DNA of 64,000 bases, taken from positions 806,001 through 870,000 of the forward strand of contig JAWPGT010000008.1 of NCBI GenBank assembly GCA_034638255.1. The letters run 5' to 3'. Below, in pieces: positions 12,585-23,702 of this stretch (within the stretch, counting starts at the first letter, position 1; each line of letters opens with the position of its first letter). The position numbers and the translations under genes were made by a program. A model generated the notes under the pieces. It did no database searches, was not told the origin of the DNA, and saw only the letters and a program-made list of their open reading frames with translations. This DNA comes from Coprinus comatus (taxonomy: Eukaryota; Basidiomycota; Agaricomycetes; Agaricales; Agaricaceae).

Positions 12585-14011
12585 ATGCTTCTCGGACCAT
12601 GGTACTACACACTTGCGACTCTTTTTCTATCCCCACTTGGTCCTTCAGAGCCGACTCCAAGTGACCAATGCTTTCAATCATCGAAAACATTCGAAGGCCT
12701 TGTTCGTTGTCTACAACAGTTCATAGTCCCTGATGACCACTACTACCAACTATCTTATATGGACGCTCAGCCCACCCCGCTTCAACGACAAGCCTGGCAC
12801 GATGCCGTGACAAACCTCCTTTCCACGGATAATAATTGTACATCTGCAATTGTCCCACAAACTTTGGCGGACATTTATGCTGTTAGTTTGTTCGCCGACT
12901 CTGGAGGGAAATCATTCTGTGTTCTTTATGAACGGAGTGTGTGTCCGTGCAATGGGGTATATGAAAAAGGTTGGGGAACTGCCGCAGTACCACTCTCACG
13001 CGACAGTGTCTCTCGGACGTTGCATCTTTCCGCACCTCATCCTATACACGACATTGGTACTTCAGGTCAAGCGGCACATCTTTTCAAGGCAACTGGTTCA
13101 AAAAGCTTTCTAGTCCCAGGTCGAACTAGGATAGCCTACCGAGCTCCGTCTACTTGTGTTGCTCCTACAACGTCGCGCAGCATGTATTACAAAACGGATC
13201 CTGCCCATAATGACGTACGTTTTCCCCATTTGTGATGACATTCCCAAATTAATGCTTTAACCTCTTCCTATTATTTAGTTGGAGCCCTTTTTTGACGCCA
13301 ATCGTGCTATTTGGGAATGGCAGGCTCGATATGGTGGTTGTCCATCATCCTCCTGCGCATTCATTCAATTCCATGGGAAGGGAAAGAACACGTGTCCGAA
13401 TGATGGTATCTTTTTATCAGCTGGCCTTGGTTTGTTTAATAGTTATACAAAAGCTTTCATCTTTTACTAACTCTTAGCTTCTAGCAAACGATACCTGGTA
13501 TACTGATAAAGTTGACCGACCTATTAAGCGCCTCAAGAACGAGCTCATACAAGTTTTCAATACCGATTACTTTGAATATCCAACACGGCCATTGGTTGTA
13601 TCCTTACCTTCGGACAGTACTTGTATTTTACGTGCTACAAAGAATGTTGTCGGAAGGTACCTCAATAATGATCCACCCACAGTGGAGAATGTTTGTACCA
13701 TGAATTCAGACCCATTGCTTACTATTGGAGTCTTTGTTCATATTGAACAAGCATCAGTTTCGAGAAGTAAAGAATCTTGGAAAGCTTGGAGTATAGCGCT
13801 GACGAATGCTTTCGATGAATTGAATCCCAAAATATGGGATATTCAGAAGGAGAGCGAAGAAAGGATGGAGGAAGTTGACAGCACTACTGGTTCTACGGAA
13901 TTTGAACAAGGTGATGTCAGGATGGGAGCAGTTCGTTTTGAGTTTATGGATTCTATTTTTGGTTGGCGTCATCGACATAACCTTCTTCACTTGTTCCTTG
14001 GGATTCTATAA
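12585..14011 (+). CDS. Secreted protein of unknown function, His/Cys-rich
   Basis: Three exons, 12585-13214, 13279-13429 and 13485-14011, give 435 residues. The N-terminus (MLLGPWYYTLATLFLSP) is a signal peptide. Striking segments are SAPHPIHDIGTSGQAAHLFK, SFLVPGRTRIAYR, YYKTDPAHND, CAFIQFHGKGKNTC, NVVGRYLNN and GVFVHIEQASVSR. I recall uncharacterised fungal homologues sharing these blocks. The spaced His/Asp/Glu residues (HPIHD, DPAHN, FHGK, HIEQ) resemble the layout of zinc amidohydrolases such as N-formylglutamate amidohydrolase, but that is only inference from the motifs. The tail after SRSKESWKAWS is less conserved and ends in LLHLFLGIL, a hydrophobic stretch that could be a membrane or GPI-type signal. 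Neighbours on both sides are secreted carbohydrate-related proteins. Confidence 0.8.
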
Positions 14012-14207
14012 CCATTTTTCCATTTCTCGTTTTGCATTATGCTTCGTCTCTCCCCTGCATTATGATTCATACGTATGGACTTTACGTTGTATTTTTAGCC
14101 TTTGTAATTATAGTCTTGATCATTCCAATGCACAAGAACTCAAACCCGGAAATTTGTATTAGCAGAACATCATTATGGAATGAAGATCATCACTATGCTC
14201 TTGTATC

Positions 14208-14753
14208 TCAGCAAGTAACCGTCTCCCTAGCACATTGGCCATAATACTATTCGTATGGTTAGTTGGGAATATTCAAGTCCTGTTGAAATAGATGCTCAAG
14301 GCAACTTACTGGATTGATCAAGACACATTTAAAACCGGCGGAACAATTTGATGGTCCACTCCATCCAGCACCTACAAAATCAGAGCGAATTGATTAAAAA
14401 TACACTTCCCGGGTGAAGAAGTGTAGTGAGGGAGAAAAACTCTTACCACCACACTGGTCGAACTAAAAAAGGAGGTTTATGACAGGAAGGGTAAATAAAC
14501 TGAAGGTGGTAAGAGAAGATAACGTACATGATATTCCCATTCTGTAGTAGTTGTACAAGGTGCGGATGAGGTTGTAGTGGCTGTTGCTTCTGTAGTAGTA
14601 GCCTGAGGTCTAGGAATAGCCATTGCCTGTCAGAAGTATAATGATGGTGATGAAGATACTGATGTCAGCGTGTTTCTCTCTCAAGTGGAATTATTGATAA
14701 CGTACGAGGCCGGTAGCAAATGCTAAAGTAACCAATAGAGATTTGGGGAACAT
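14208..14753 (-). CDS. Small secreted CBM1 protein (fungal cellulose-binding domain)
   Basis: Minus strand, five exons: 14706-14753, 14528-14626, 14447-14462, 14310-14371 and 14208-14246, giving only 87 residues. There is a signal peptide (MFPKSLLVTLAFATGLAMA), a Thr-rich linker, and a CBM1 containing DQCGGAGWSGPSNCSAGFKC followed by NPYYGQC. The four CBM1 Cys and the aromatic residues (W and the YY pair) are present. There is no catalytic domain. One extra Cys in the linker (SSAPC) and one at the very C-terminus (TVTC*) may pair with each other. CBM1 binds crystalline cellulose or chitin. A stand-alone CBM1 this small could act as a wall-binding or masking protein, which is inference. The last exon is the one that restores the CBM1 ending; reading through the donor at 14309 would end the protein early. 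Confidence 0.85.
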
Positions 14754-16474
14754 CTTTACTTCAGTCCTCGAAGGAGTTCAAAGGACTCAAACTTGGGAGT
14801 GCCTTACAATGCCAACACATTACTATTTATATAGTGTAAAGGAAAAAAAGTACGAAAGGGTTCTATGCGGAATCTTCTGGGGATCTGGCTACGGTGTATT
14901 TTAAGTTCCGAATGAGTAAACTCGTGGCGAAGTAAGGTAAGAGATGCGAAACGCCCAGAGGATTGAATGCATTCACTTTGTTTCATTCGATTGGCGAATT
15001 ATCGGTTGATGATGAATTTCACGAAGTATTTTCGAAGAGCCTATCACATAGTCATATGCTCGATTTCCTATTTCAATGTTACTATGTGGGGTTTTGACGT
15101 GGATTTATGTTCTTGGTTCGGAGAAATAGACACAGTTTCGACAGTTACCGGAGATCGAAAACTACTCAGAATTTGATCAGTATATAAACGGATAATTTAT
15201 GTATACGAGGTCTGGAATTATCGTCGGCACCCAACGGACAACTTAGTAATCACTTATGCTAGGACACTTTAAGCAGTCGAGATTTCATAAAATATTTTTG
15301 GAGGGAAAGAAACAACGTAACGCAATAGAGTTCTTTGGAAATTATGGAATCCATGTGTTTCGTAATACTCCGTCGTTGTGGCAGACTCCTTCCCAGTCCA
15401 CGTTACGATGATGACTAATCGTTGTGGGGAATACTTTAGAATTACTGGAATCAGAGGTCAAATTCAGAAAGTCGGAGTGGATATTTCAAAAACCAAATGA
15501 ATTGTATCAGACTAGATAAAAGACTACAACAAGTTTGTAATAAAAAGGTATCCATCAGACAAATCGTCCCTCGCATGCTCCCATCACCTCACAAAGTGAC
15601 CTCCGCAAATGACAAAAAAGAAGCATAAACGTCCTCGAAGACTTTGTTACCAAAGCCTATAATTCTCGGTTCAAAACGAGGTACGATGTCTAATCATCGT
15701 GTGGATATGAAGGATGTGGCATTTTTAGAAAATGCGAGACTCGGTCAGTTTCTGTAAACAGATCCTGTTCGAGTATGTTCTAAAGAAACAAAGAAGGAGG
15801 AGCCGACAGTTTTATACGTTTTTCGTGTGGTCCGTGCGTGCGCTTAAAATTTTCGCCTCATCGGATAATATCTGATAGCATCTGATAAAATGATTGATGT
15901 ATACGTCAGAACTACACAAAAAATAAAGTCCAACCTCAAACACTGGGTTGGAAAACCTTTTTGTTTTGAAAGTCCAATCAACTCTCTGCGAAACACTTGA
16001 CACCCGTAATAATGGCATAAAGAAATATATAAGAGGAGTTAGATACAACAGCACAATGATACATTGATCGGAGGGTAAACAAGAAAACAGTTATAAATGA
16101 GGATCGCAGTTGATATAAGTCAAGAGCCGACGGAGAATAAAACAAAGAGAAGATGGTAATGAGAGTAGGAGTAAGTATGGGTATCGTCGTAATGCTGGAA
16201 CGTGCGAGAGTAAGTAAGAAGAAAAAGAGAGAGATGCATACGATGAACTGGATTTGAAACAAAATGACATATAAAAGATAAACGGACGTGGGTGGAGTGA
16301 ATGGAGATCCAGAGATATTCTCTTTCGTGCCTTTAACTAAGGAATAATTTGAAATCTTTGCCTTACAAGATTTCAGATGAAGCGTAGCCTAAAAGAATAG
16401 TATAGCTGTAAGTGAGATGTGTCTATTGATTGACGCATATAGGTCAACTTACCATATGTCGCTTCGGAAGTTCT
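14754..16474. other. Intergenic; promoter of CBM1 gene and 3' flank of Msb1-like gene
   Basis: No gene is supported. A GTAAGT donor at about 16449 (minus strand) downstream of the Msb1-like stop could mark a 3' UTR intron. A 19-base match to position 33604 starts at 15382. Confidence 0.45.
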
Positions 16475-19400
16475 TCAGGTGGCTGCTGTGGCAATGGGAA
16501 CCTCATCATTAGGACTTTCTTTCTTTTCTTCAGCAACGCCATTTGTGCTTTCCGTCTTTTCCACTTCCACCTCAGAGTGCAATGTCGTGGAAGGCCCGCC
16601 AACGGCTACATGTTTAACTGAGTCAAGGACAGTTTGAGCACCAGGAGTGGATCCTGATTCCGTAACAGTTAAGGATGGTTGGGTCATCTCTCGAGTAGTT
16701 GAGGTTCTTCGACGGAAGGAGGTACAACCTTGTCACCCTCATTACTTTCAACGAGAGGGACAACTACATGCTCATGTTCCGCAAGGTTTAGAGTAGAATC
16801 TGAAAGAGCTTCAACGATTGGAACGGGAGGTTGCGTCACAGAGATTTCGTCTTCGTCATCTACTACAAGAGGTTGAATACGAGGTGTGCTGGAGATAACA
16901 ATCATGCTTTCAGCCTGTTCCGTGGTAGAGGGCTCTTGTGTTGTAGAATCGGTTGCTGGTGCTTGTTCGACAGGGATAATGGTGGTGTGTGCCACCTCAG
17001 AAGGCTGACTCTCAATACCAGCAGACATAATAAGTGGTTCCGGAGCTTCAATATCAGTGATGACAGCATCGGTAGCCGAGGATTCGTGCACTAGAGTGTG
17101 ACGTCAGTGAAACTCATTTGAAAATAGTCTTTGTTCTCACCCCCTGTCACGGTCATTTCTTCAGGAGCTGATCCAGGGAACAATCCATCGCCTTCAGGTA
17201 CCTCTACTTCAGGGGTTCCTTCTTTAATTGCGACTTGTACAGTAGGTTCTGGGATGGCAGGCTCATCAGCTGTGGGTGCTTCATGTTCTACTTCAATCGC
17301 GGGTGATGCGCCTGGGACAACCGGTTCTGCATCGTCTGTGCTGGGATTGGGGTCTGAAAATCCAATATGTTCTAGAACAGGCTCTTCCGGTGGGCTAGTT
17401 TCTTGGACGGCAACTACTTCCGCTTGAACCGATGGCTCTTCGTTGACCAATACCTCTTCTGCAGTCTCCACCACCAGCGTCGATTCAACCTCTTGAACAG
17501 ACTCTACTTCAACTGGAATGGATACAGTTTCTACCACAATTTCTTCGACCGCATTTCCTTCAGCTAGAAGAGCCTCAGCTTCATGCGAAGCTTCATCACC
17601 AACTTGATTTTGATCCTCTGTCAGTGTAGACGCCACAACGGGCTGTTCTCCCGCTAATGTGGTTTCTTCAGCAAGCTCTTCCACAGTTTGTATTGACGCG
17701 TCTACAGGAATTTCTTCGGATTCCTCCACGACAGGGGTAGGAACAGTAGATTTCGTTTCATCGCCTATAGTAACAGGAAGTCCCTCTGTTTGGACCTTGG
17801 GGGATACCGGGGAATCTTCTTGGACTGTAATTTCCACCTCTGGGCCTTCTAGAACGGTGTCGTTGACTTCAAATGCAGCCTCCTCCTCCTCAAAAGGTCC
17901 TTCGACTGCAGGCGTATTTGTTTCCTCAACAACCTCAACTACAGGTGCTACTTCTTCAATACTTTCGTCTGCTGTATTTGTTTGCCCTTCAACAGTTAAG
18001 GCTCCAGGTACCACCTCCTTTATAGATGATTCGACGATGGGAGCGACCTCTTCAGTGTTATCCTGAACTTCAGGTGCTGTCTCCTCAGCCACCGCCGCAA
18101 TTTCAGGTACCACCTCCTCGGTTCCCTCAGCCTCAGGTAAAGCTTTCTCAATGGTTTGCTCGAGTGCGGGTGGTGATCCTTCAATGTCGATTTCTGATTT
18201 AGGTGCTGCCTCTTCGGTTACAGATTCAGATACAGCTTCCTCAACCGCGACTTTAGGTTCAAGCGCAGCCTCTTCTACCATGATTTCGACTTCAGGTGCG
18301 GCCCTCTCCACTGTTGTTTCGATGGCAGTCTCCTCAACTTCAATGGCTTGGACGACTTCAGGTGCGACCTCAACAGTTGTTTCGACTTCAGGTACTATTT
18401 CCCCAGTGGTTTCGACTACATCTGCTACCTCAACAGTTGCCTCGGCTTCAGGTCCAACGTCAACAGTTGTCTCGACTTCAGGTGCGACTTCAACGGTGGT
18501 TTCGACTTCAGGCGCGACCTTGACGGTTCTCTCGACTTCATATCCTGCCTCCAAAGCTGATTCGGCCACGGGTGTAGTTTCTTTAACAGCCACCTCAATT
18601 TCAGGCTCTGTTACATCCTCGACAGTCGGTTCAATCGCACGTGTTGCTTCTTCAGTTTCTCCTTCAATGGCAGGTGCTGTCTCCTCAACGGTTTCTTGGA
18701 CTGCAGGTGTTGCCTCGACAACATCGTCATCAGGTACGGGAACATTCTCAGTAACATCGACCTCAACGACAGCAGGTTTTTCAACGGTTGGAATGCTTTC
18801 CTCTAATTCAACGGTAGCGGTTTCTTCAACATGTACAGGAACGGCATCATCAGAGGTTTTCGTTTCTTTGGGTACAGGAATGGGAGCCACATCTTCTATA
18901 ATCGCCGCTCCTTCGAGAACAGGAACCGCCTCTACGATAGGGGAACTAGATTCTTCAGCAACAACAGCGCTCTTTTCCTCGGCAACCTCTTTTTGTCCTT
19001 TAACAGTGGTAACCCTGGTCTGCTCGACGACTTCTGGTTCAGCAATGGTAGCAGTAGTCTCCTTCTCTACGAGCGATTCAGCGGTAACAGCGACCTCCTC
19101 GACGACTTCTGGTTCAACAGAGCCTTCTTCGACCACATCGACAATAGATTTCTCCTCAAAAACGGCTTCTTCGACAGTAGGAGGTTCAATAACCTCCACT
19201 TCAACAGCTCGATCTTGCTCAACTACGGGTTCAGGCACTTCAACCTCAGCATCAACTTCAACAGCCTCAGGGACAGGAGGTACCTCGGTAACTTGATCTT
19301 GTTCCTCAGCAACTAGCTCGGATTTGGGTTCTGGAGGAGATGTTTCGGGCGCGGGTATAACCACACCATTGCCAACGGGAGCGGAAGTTTCAATGACAGG

Positions 19401-22400
19401 AGCTTGTTCTTGTTCATGTTTCACTTCGACTTCAAGAGCAACAGGTACTTCGGAGGTTTCTTCGACAACAGCAACGGTGGCTTCAGGTACAGGTACGACT
19501 TCAGCTTCAACTTCTTGAGGAACCACTAGAAGAGTTTCCGGTACAGCAATTGGAGTGGGAATATCGATTTCTATGGGTTGGGATTGAGATGAAGGTTCTT
19601 CAGTTGGAATTGAAATGTGAGTTTCAGTTTCGGGTTCAACAGCGATGGGTTCAGGAGCGACAACAGGTCCCCCAATAGCGATTGCTCGTGAAGTTTCTTC
19701 GACAATGGGAGTTGGAGTTGATGCTACGACTTCTTCCGTAACCGGTTCCGGTGCGGATTCTTTTTCTTCGGAGTCAGTCGTAGCAATATCACTGTCCACA
19801 ATAGCGGCGCCCCTGACAACGGCAACACCAGCGGCAACAGCAGCAACAGGTATTCCATTTGAATCTCCTTCAGCAACCTTCTCCTCCACAACCGGTTTCA
19901 CTTCCTCTTTCACTTCCTCTTTCACTTCCTCTTTCACTTCCTCTTTCACGTTTTCCTTCACTTCGTCCTCGTCCTCTCCCTTCTCCTCTTTTTCTTTCCC
20001 CTTTCCTTTCTCTTGAATATCCACGGATTTCCTAACAGCCTGAACATCAACAGACTTCCTAATCGCTTGTACATCCACAGATTTCCTAGGTTTAGGTGAA
20101 GGTATCCTCAACTTAACAACCTCCTTCACATCATCTTCAATAATCTCACCCAACTCATTAACTCTACTAAAAGGCGAAACCTTAGTTTTCTTAGTTTTAC
20201 TAGTCGTCGCGCTTCCTCCTCCACCTGCTCCTCCTGCACTTCCGATTGGACTACCAGTACCACCAGGACTACCATGACCACCAGAAGTAGAATAAGTCGA
20301 ACTAGGTCTTCCTGAAATCGAACTGAAAAATCCGAATATCCTTCTTCCAATTCCACTACCATCAGATCTAGTGGATAGTTTAGGTGAAGGAGCGGAAGAT
20401 CGATCTGGAATTTGTTCACGTTCACGGTCTGATGATCTTCGGAAATCGGTTTGGGATTTTGGTCGAGGTCCGGGTTGTGATTGGGGTCGAGACTGGGATT
20501 GGGATTGAGATTTAGGTTTAGATTGAGACTGAGGGACATAAACATGTTCAACAATCAGATATTCAACCATTCGTTTCTCTTGCTCTTTCCCCTTCTCTTT
20601 CCCCTTCTCTTCTACCTCCTGGACTTTCGAATCCAAATCTGAAACAACGTCTGAACGTAGTTTACAAATAGCGAAAGAAGGCCAATTTGAAGTAATAGGA
20701 TCCGTAATAGCATCTATCCAGAAATCAATAAAAGCTTCATCGATTTGGATGATCGAAACAGGGACTACTTTCGATACGAGGTTAGTTTTCTGGTCTTGGC
20801 CTTGCATAGTTGAGTTGGAGTTCGGATTCGAGTTCTGAGCAGCGGTGGCGGTAGTAGTAGAAGTATTACGAGGTATATCAAGAGATTTCTTTGGAGAACC
20901 AGGAAGAGAAACTTTATTCCTTTTACTCGTTTTCCTGATCGGTTTTGGATTTGTTTTTTCTACATCTTGTCCGAATAATGTAGAAGCAAGTGCAACAGAA
21001 TTGGTTCCAATAGGGGACGCTTGATTAGAAAAACCAAATCCTGAAGTTGAAAATTGTGCCCAATCAGGTTCCTGTCCAAGTGACGACGATGATAAAGGTG
21101 AAGGAATATGTGATGGTAGTCCCGCTGTCGTTGTTGTTGATTTAACTTGAGCTTTAGTATGTGATGGACCAGTACCAGGTGCTTGATGTTTACTGGTTCC
21201 ATTAGGAGAAATAGCAGAAGCAGGTGTTTCAATAAAGTTAAACACAGGAGTATCCCACTCTTTGATGAGGGGATGATCACCAGGAATAAGAGTCAAATAA
21301 CGTATACTCTCATCAGAGATTAAACGACCCAATCCGGGATAACCACCAGGTGAGATTTCACTAGCAGTAGTAGAACCAGTTTTCCGGATTTTCTCCCAAA
21401 TTTCTGAATATTCATTCCCATCCGTTATGGAGTCGGTATCGATTGCATCTTTGATAAATTGGAGAGGATGATGTTTAACTTTATCATCAGATGTAATGAA
21501 TTCAGATTCGAGTCGGACAAAGAGCGCAGGATGGTGACGTGTTGAAAGTCTGGGACGGAGGAGAACATCTTCTTCGGCAGTAGCACCCTTAGAATAAGGA
21601 TAATATTTCACTAGTTCCAATAAGCGCGTTGGTAATCTAGTATGAAGTGCCTCATCCCTTTTATAAACGCGTCAGTGAAACATTACTACGGTTTCATCGC
21701 TAACATACCTTATCCTGGAAAGGAAAATGTGTTCCAGCATACGACCAGCCTTTTCCCAGCGAGAATAGAATTTAAACCAATCATCGTCATCCTGCACACG
21801 CTGCGCAACCAACAGCCATAAGCCAAATGCCTTGGCAAGTTTACTAGCTGAAGTACTATTCTCCTCTGTTTTGGCAGCCAGAGAGAAAAATAGATCAAGG
21901 GCAACATTGAGTAGGTCAAGATGTGTGGTGGGTACTAGCGGCCCAAGCTTCTCTGAGTAGGCTTTAGGTGGGTATTCAGAACTGCGCTCAGCCTCAGAGA
22001 AGGTCTTGTACCATGACTCTTGACTTCCAAATTTATCACCCTCGAGCTGTAAATGGCGCAATCCCCACCGAAGAACAGCAGCGACGTCATGCGAAGATCG
22101 AGTGTAATTAATCTCTGACTCGAAGACAGAGGAAGATGAAAGAGGAGATGAGGAAATTGCAGAAAGAGAATTCTCGGGGGATAAAGAGTGTATGAATAGC
22201 GAGATGAGTCTTCGCTGAACGTCGGGGGAAGCAGAATACCAGTGAGGTCGCATTATTCCAAGAGTTTCAAGTCCTGGATATTTCAATGATGATGAAATTG
22301 TTACACGTAAAAAGAAATAAGATACGTACCTTGCGCAGTAATTGCTTGTGAACATATCCGGACCAAAGTGTGGACCTCGGATGGAGTTAGTCGTGTTCCA

Positions 22401-22774
22401 CCAATGGTAACGTCGGACAAGATACGAGAAGCGGGGTTTGCTTCGAAGACGACACTAAAAGTGCGAGCACGGGGATCTTCCTTTGAAAATGGAAGAATAA
22501 GGGAGAGTTGGGGAAGATCATCCTTCTTGCGAGTAGAGTCTGGAGAATTTGGTCGTGATTTGACCTTGAAGAGACCAAAGGCAGTCTTCTCCTCCTTGTC
22601 CTTATCCTTCCCGTTGGGTTCCCGTGGAAAGTCTGTACTAGCACTTGGAGATACAGGAGACACGGCTTCAAACTTGCCACCCAGTAGCGAAGGGTCGGAG
22701 GCATGCCCCAGGGACTGAGGAGATCCTTTCTCGTCCTTCTTGCGACCGAAGACTTTGGACAAAAACGAGGGCAT
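16475..22774 (-). CDS. Msb1/Mug8-domain morphogenesis protein with giant acidic repeat tail
   Basis: Minus strand, exons 22330-22774, 21709-22273, 17141-21657, 16746-17090 and 16475-16689, giving about 2028 residues. It starts MPSFLSKVFGRKK and has LSLILPFSKED, GGTRLTPSEVHTLVRICSQA, GLETLGIMRPHWYSASPDVQ, AAVLRWGLRHLQLEGD and ELVKYYPYSKG, the Msb1/Mug8 domain (about residues 70-460) of fungal polarity proteins that act with Rho GTPases at growth sites. EAFIDFWIDAITDP lies in a second conserved block near residue 640. The last 1300 or so residues are Val/Glu/Pro/Thr-rich degenerate repeats with no cysteine. The final intron (16690-16745, GTAATG donor, GAG acceptor) is inferred because it joins MTQPSLTVTES in frame; without it the protein ends at 16684 (1977 residues). 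Tail length is far beyond what the domain needs. Confidence 0.85.
18350..18545 (-). repeat. Degenerate 30-nt coding tandem repeat
   Basis: About six copies of a 30-nt unit encode variants of the decapeptide EVETTVEVAP within the tail of the Msb1-like protein. Copies differ mainly at codon third positions and at the Pro/Glu/Gly positions, so this is an old repeat under protein-level constraint or drift and not a fresh expansion. Confidence 0.75.
19896..19949 (-). repeat. Perfect 12-nt tandem repeat (EVKE units)
   Basis: Four and a half perfect copies of TTTCACTTCCTC on the plus strand, coding (EVKE)n on the minus strand inside the Msb1-like gene. Perfect identity suggests a recent slippage expansion and likely length polymorphism between strains. 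Confidence 0.85.
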
Positions 22775-23702
22775 GTCGTGACTAGAAATCACGTATGTAA
22801 GCGTGTCTGTGTCTTGTAGTATACTTGTTGAACTCACCGTGGTCGTTTAAATGCAAAGGATGGCCAGCACGACGCAGGAGCAGGTGGATAAAGACAAATC
22901 CTTCCGAGCCTGGGACCCGAACATGCCACGTGCGCATATTTGTTTGCGGGGAAATTATTTCATTTCACTAAACCTCCTCTTGAACTCGGATCTACACAGA
23001 CCCCTACAGCCTCCACTTATCTCATAAACAAAGAGTCTAATAAATGACACCCTGCAATTTATTCACTTACTATTTCCCCAGATTTGAGATACATTGCACG
23101 GCATGGCACAGCCACACATTGCCTCACCTCCGCCTCGTGTTATCAAGCTTTATTTGGTTAATCCCTATTTATACAGCCAACCCCAAGATACTGTATGTCA
23201 GGATGGACGAGGTTTATCAAGAATCATTGCTTCTTAAAATTGCTTGATTTAAATGCCGTTCCAAACATTCATCCTATGGCACATCGGCATGATCAATCGA
23301 ACCAAATTCTGATTCGAACATGGGGAAAATATAGGTAATGTAGCACACAAAAACGAAAATCAGTATAACAATTAGCAGTTCCGGAACCCCATCTACTATG
23401 AGTGATCAAATCAAGCCACACATCTATAGAATCAAAACAGAGATGGATTTCCCATTCAAATCATCACAGGCAGCCAATGACCAATAGTACATCAATACCT
23501 CAAACGATCTCTTCTTTCTCACAATAACATGTTCGTGTCTACCTAGAGCTATTCCTAAACGACCCAAAGCTATGGTTAACCTATCAACGAGCCTGCCGGA
23601 GGTACTGAGTGATAAAATCTTGAAGGGGGATGCTTTTCAAGTCACATCCTCTTTCCGGTGTCTTGAGTTCCCCTACACAATCCGACCTTGGCGTAAACTC
23701 CC
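22775..23702. other. Divergent promoter region
   Basis: Sits between the Msb1-like gene (minus) and the cupredoxin gene (plus). No coding exon is supported. The last 150 bases are pyrimidine-rich up to the ATG at 23703. Confidence 0.45.

Noticed and set aside
14280..14309. A 30-nt intron or read-through ending for the CBM1 gene
   Set aside because: 30 nt is too short for an intron, and using the acceptor at 14247 instead restores the diagnostic NPYYGQC ending of CBM1.
18151..19296. Plus-strand open frame of 381 codons rich in Ser and Thr
   Set aside because: It is exactly antisense to the Val/Glu/Pro repeats of the Msb1-like gene; codon composition there keeps the other strand open. The product is pure low complexity without start context.
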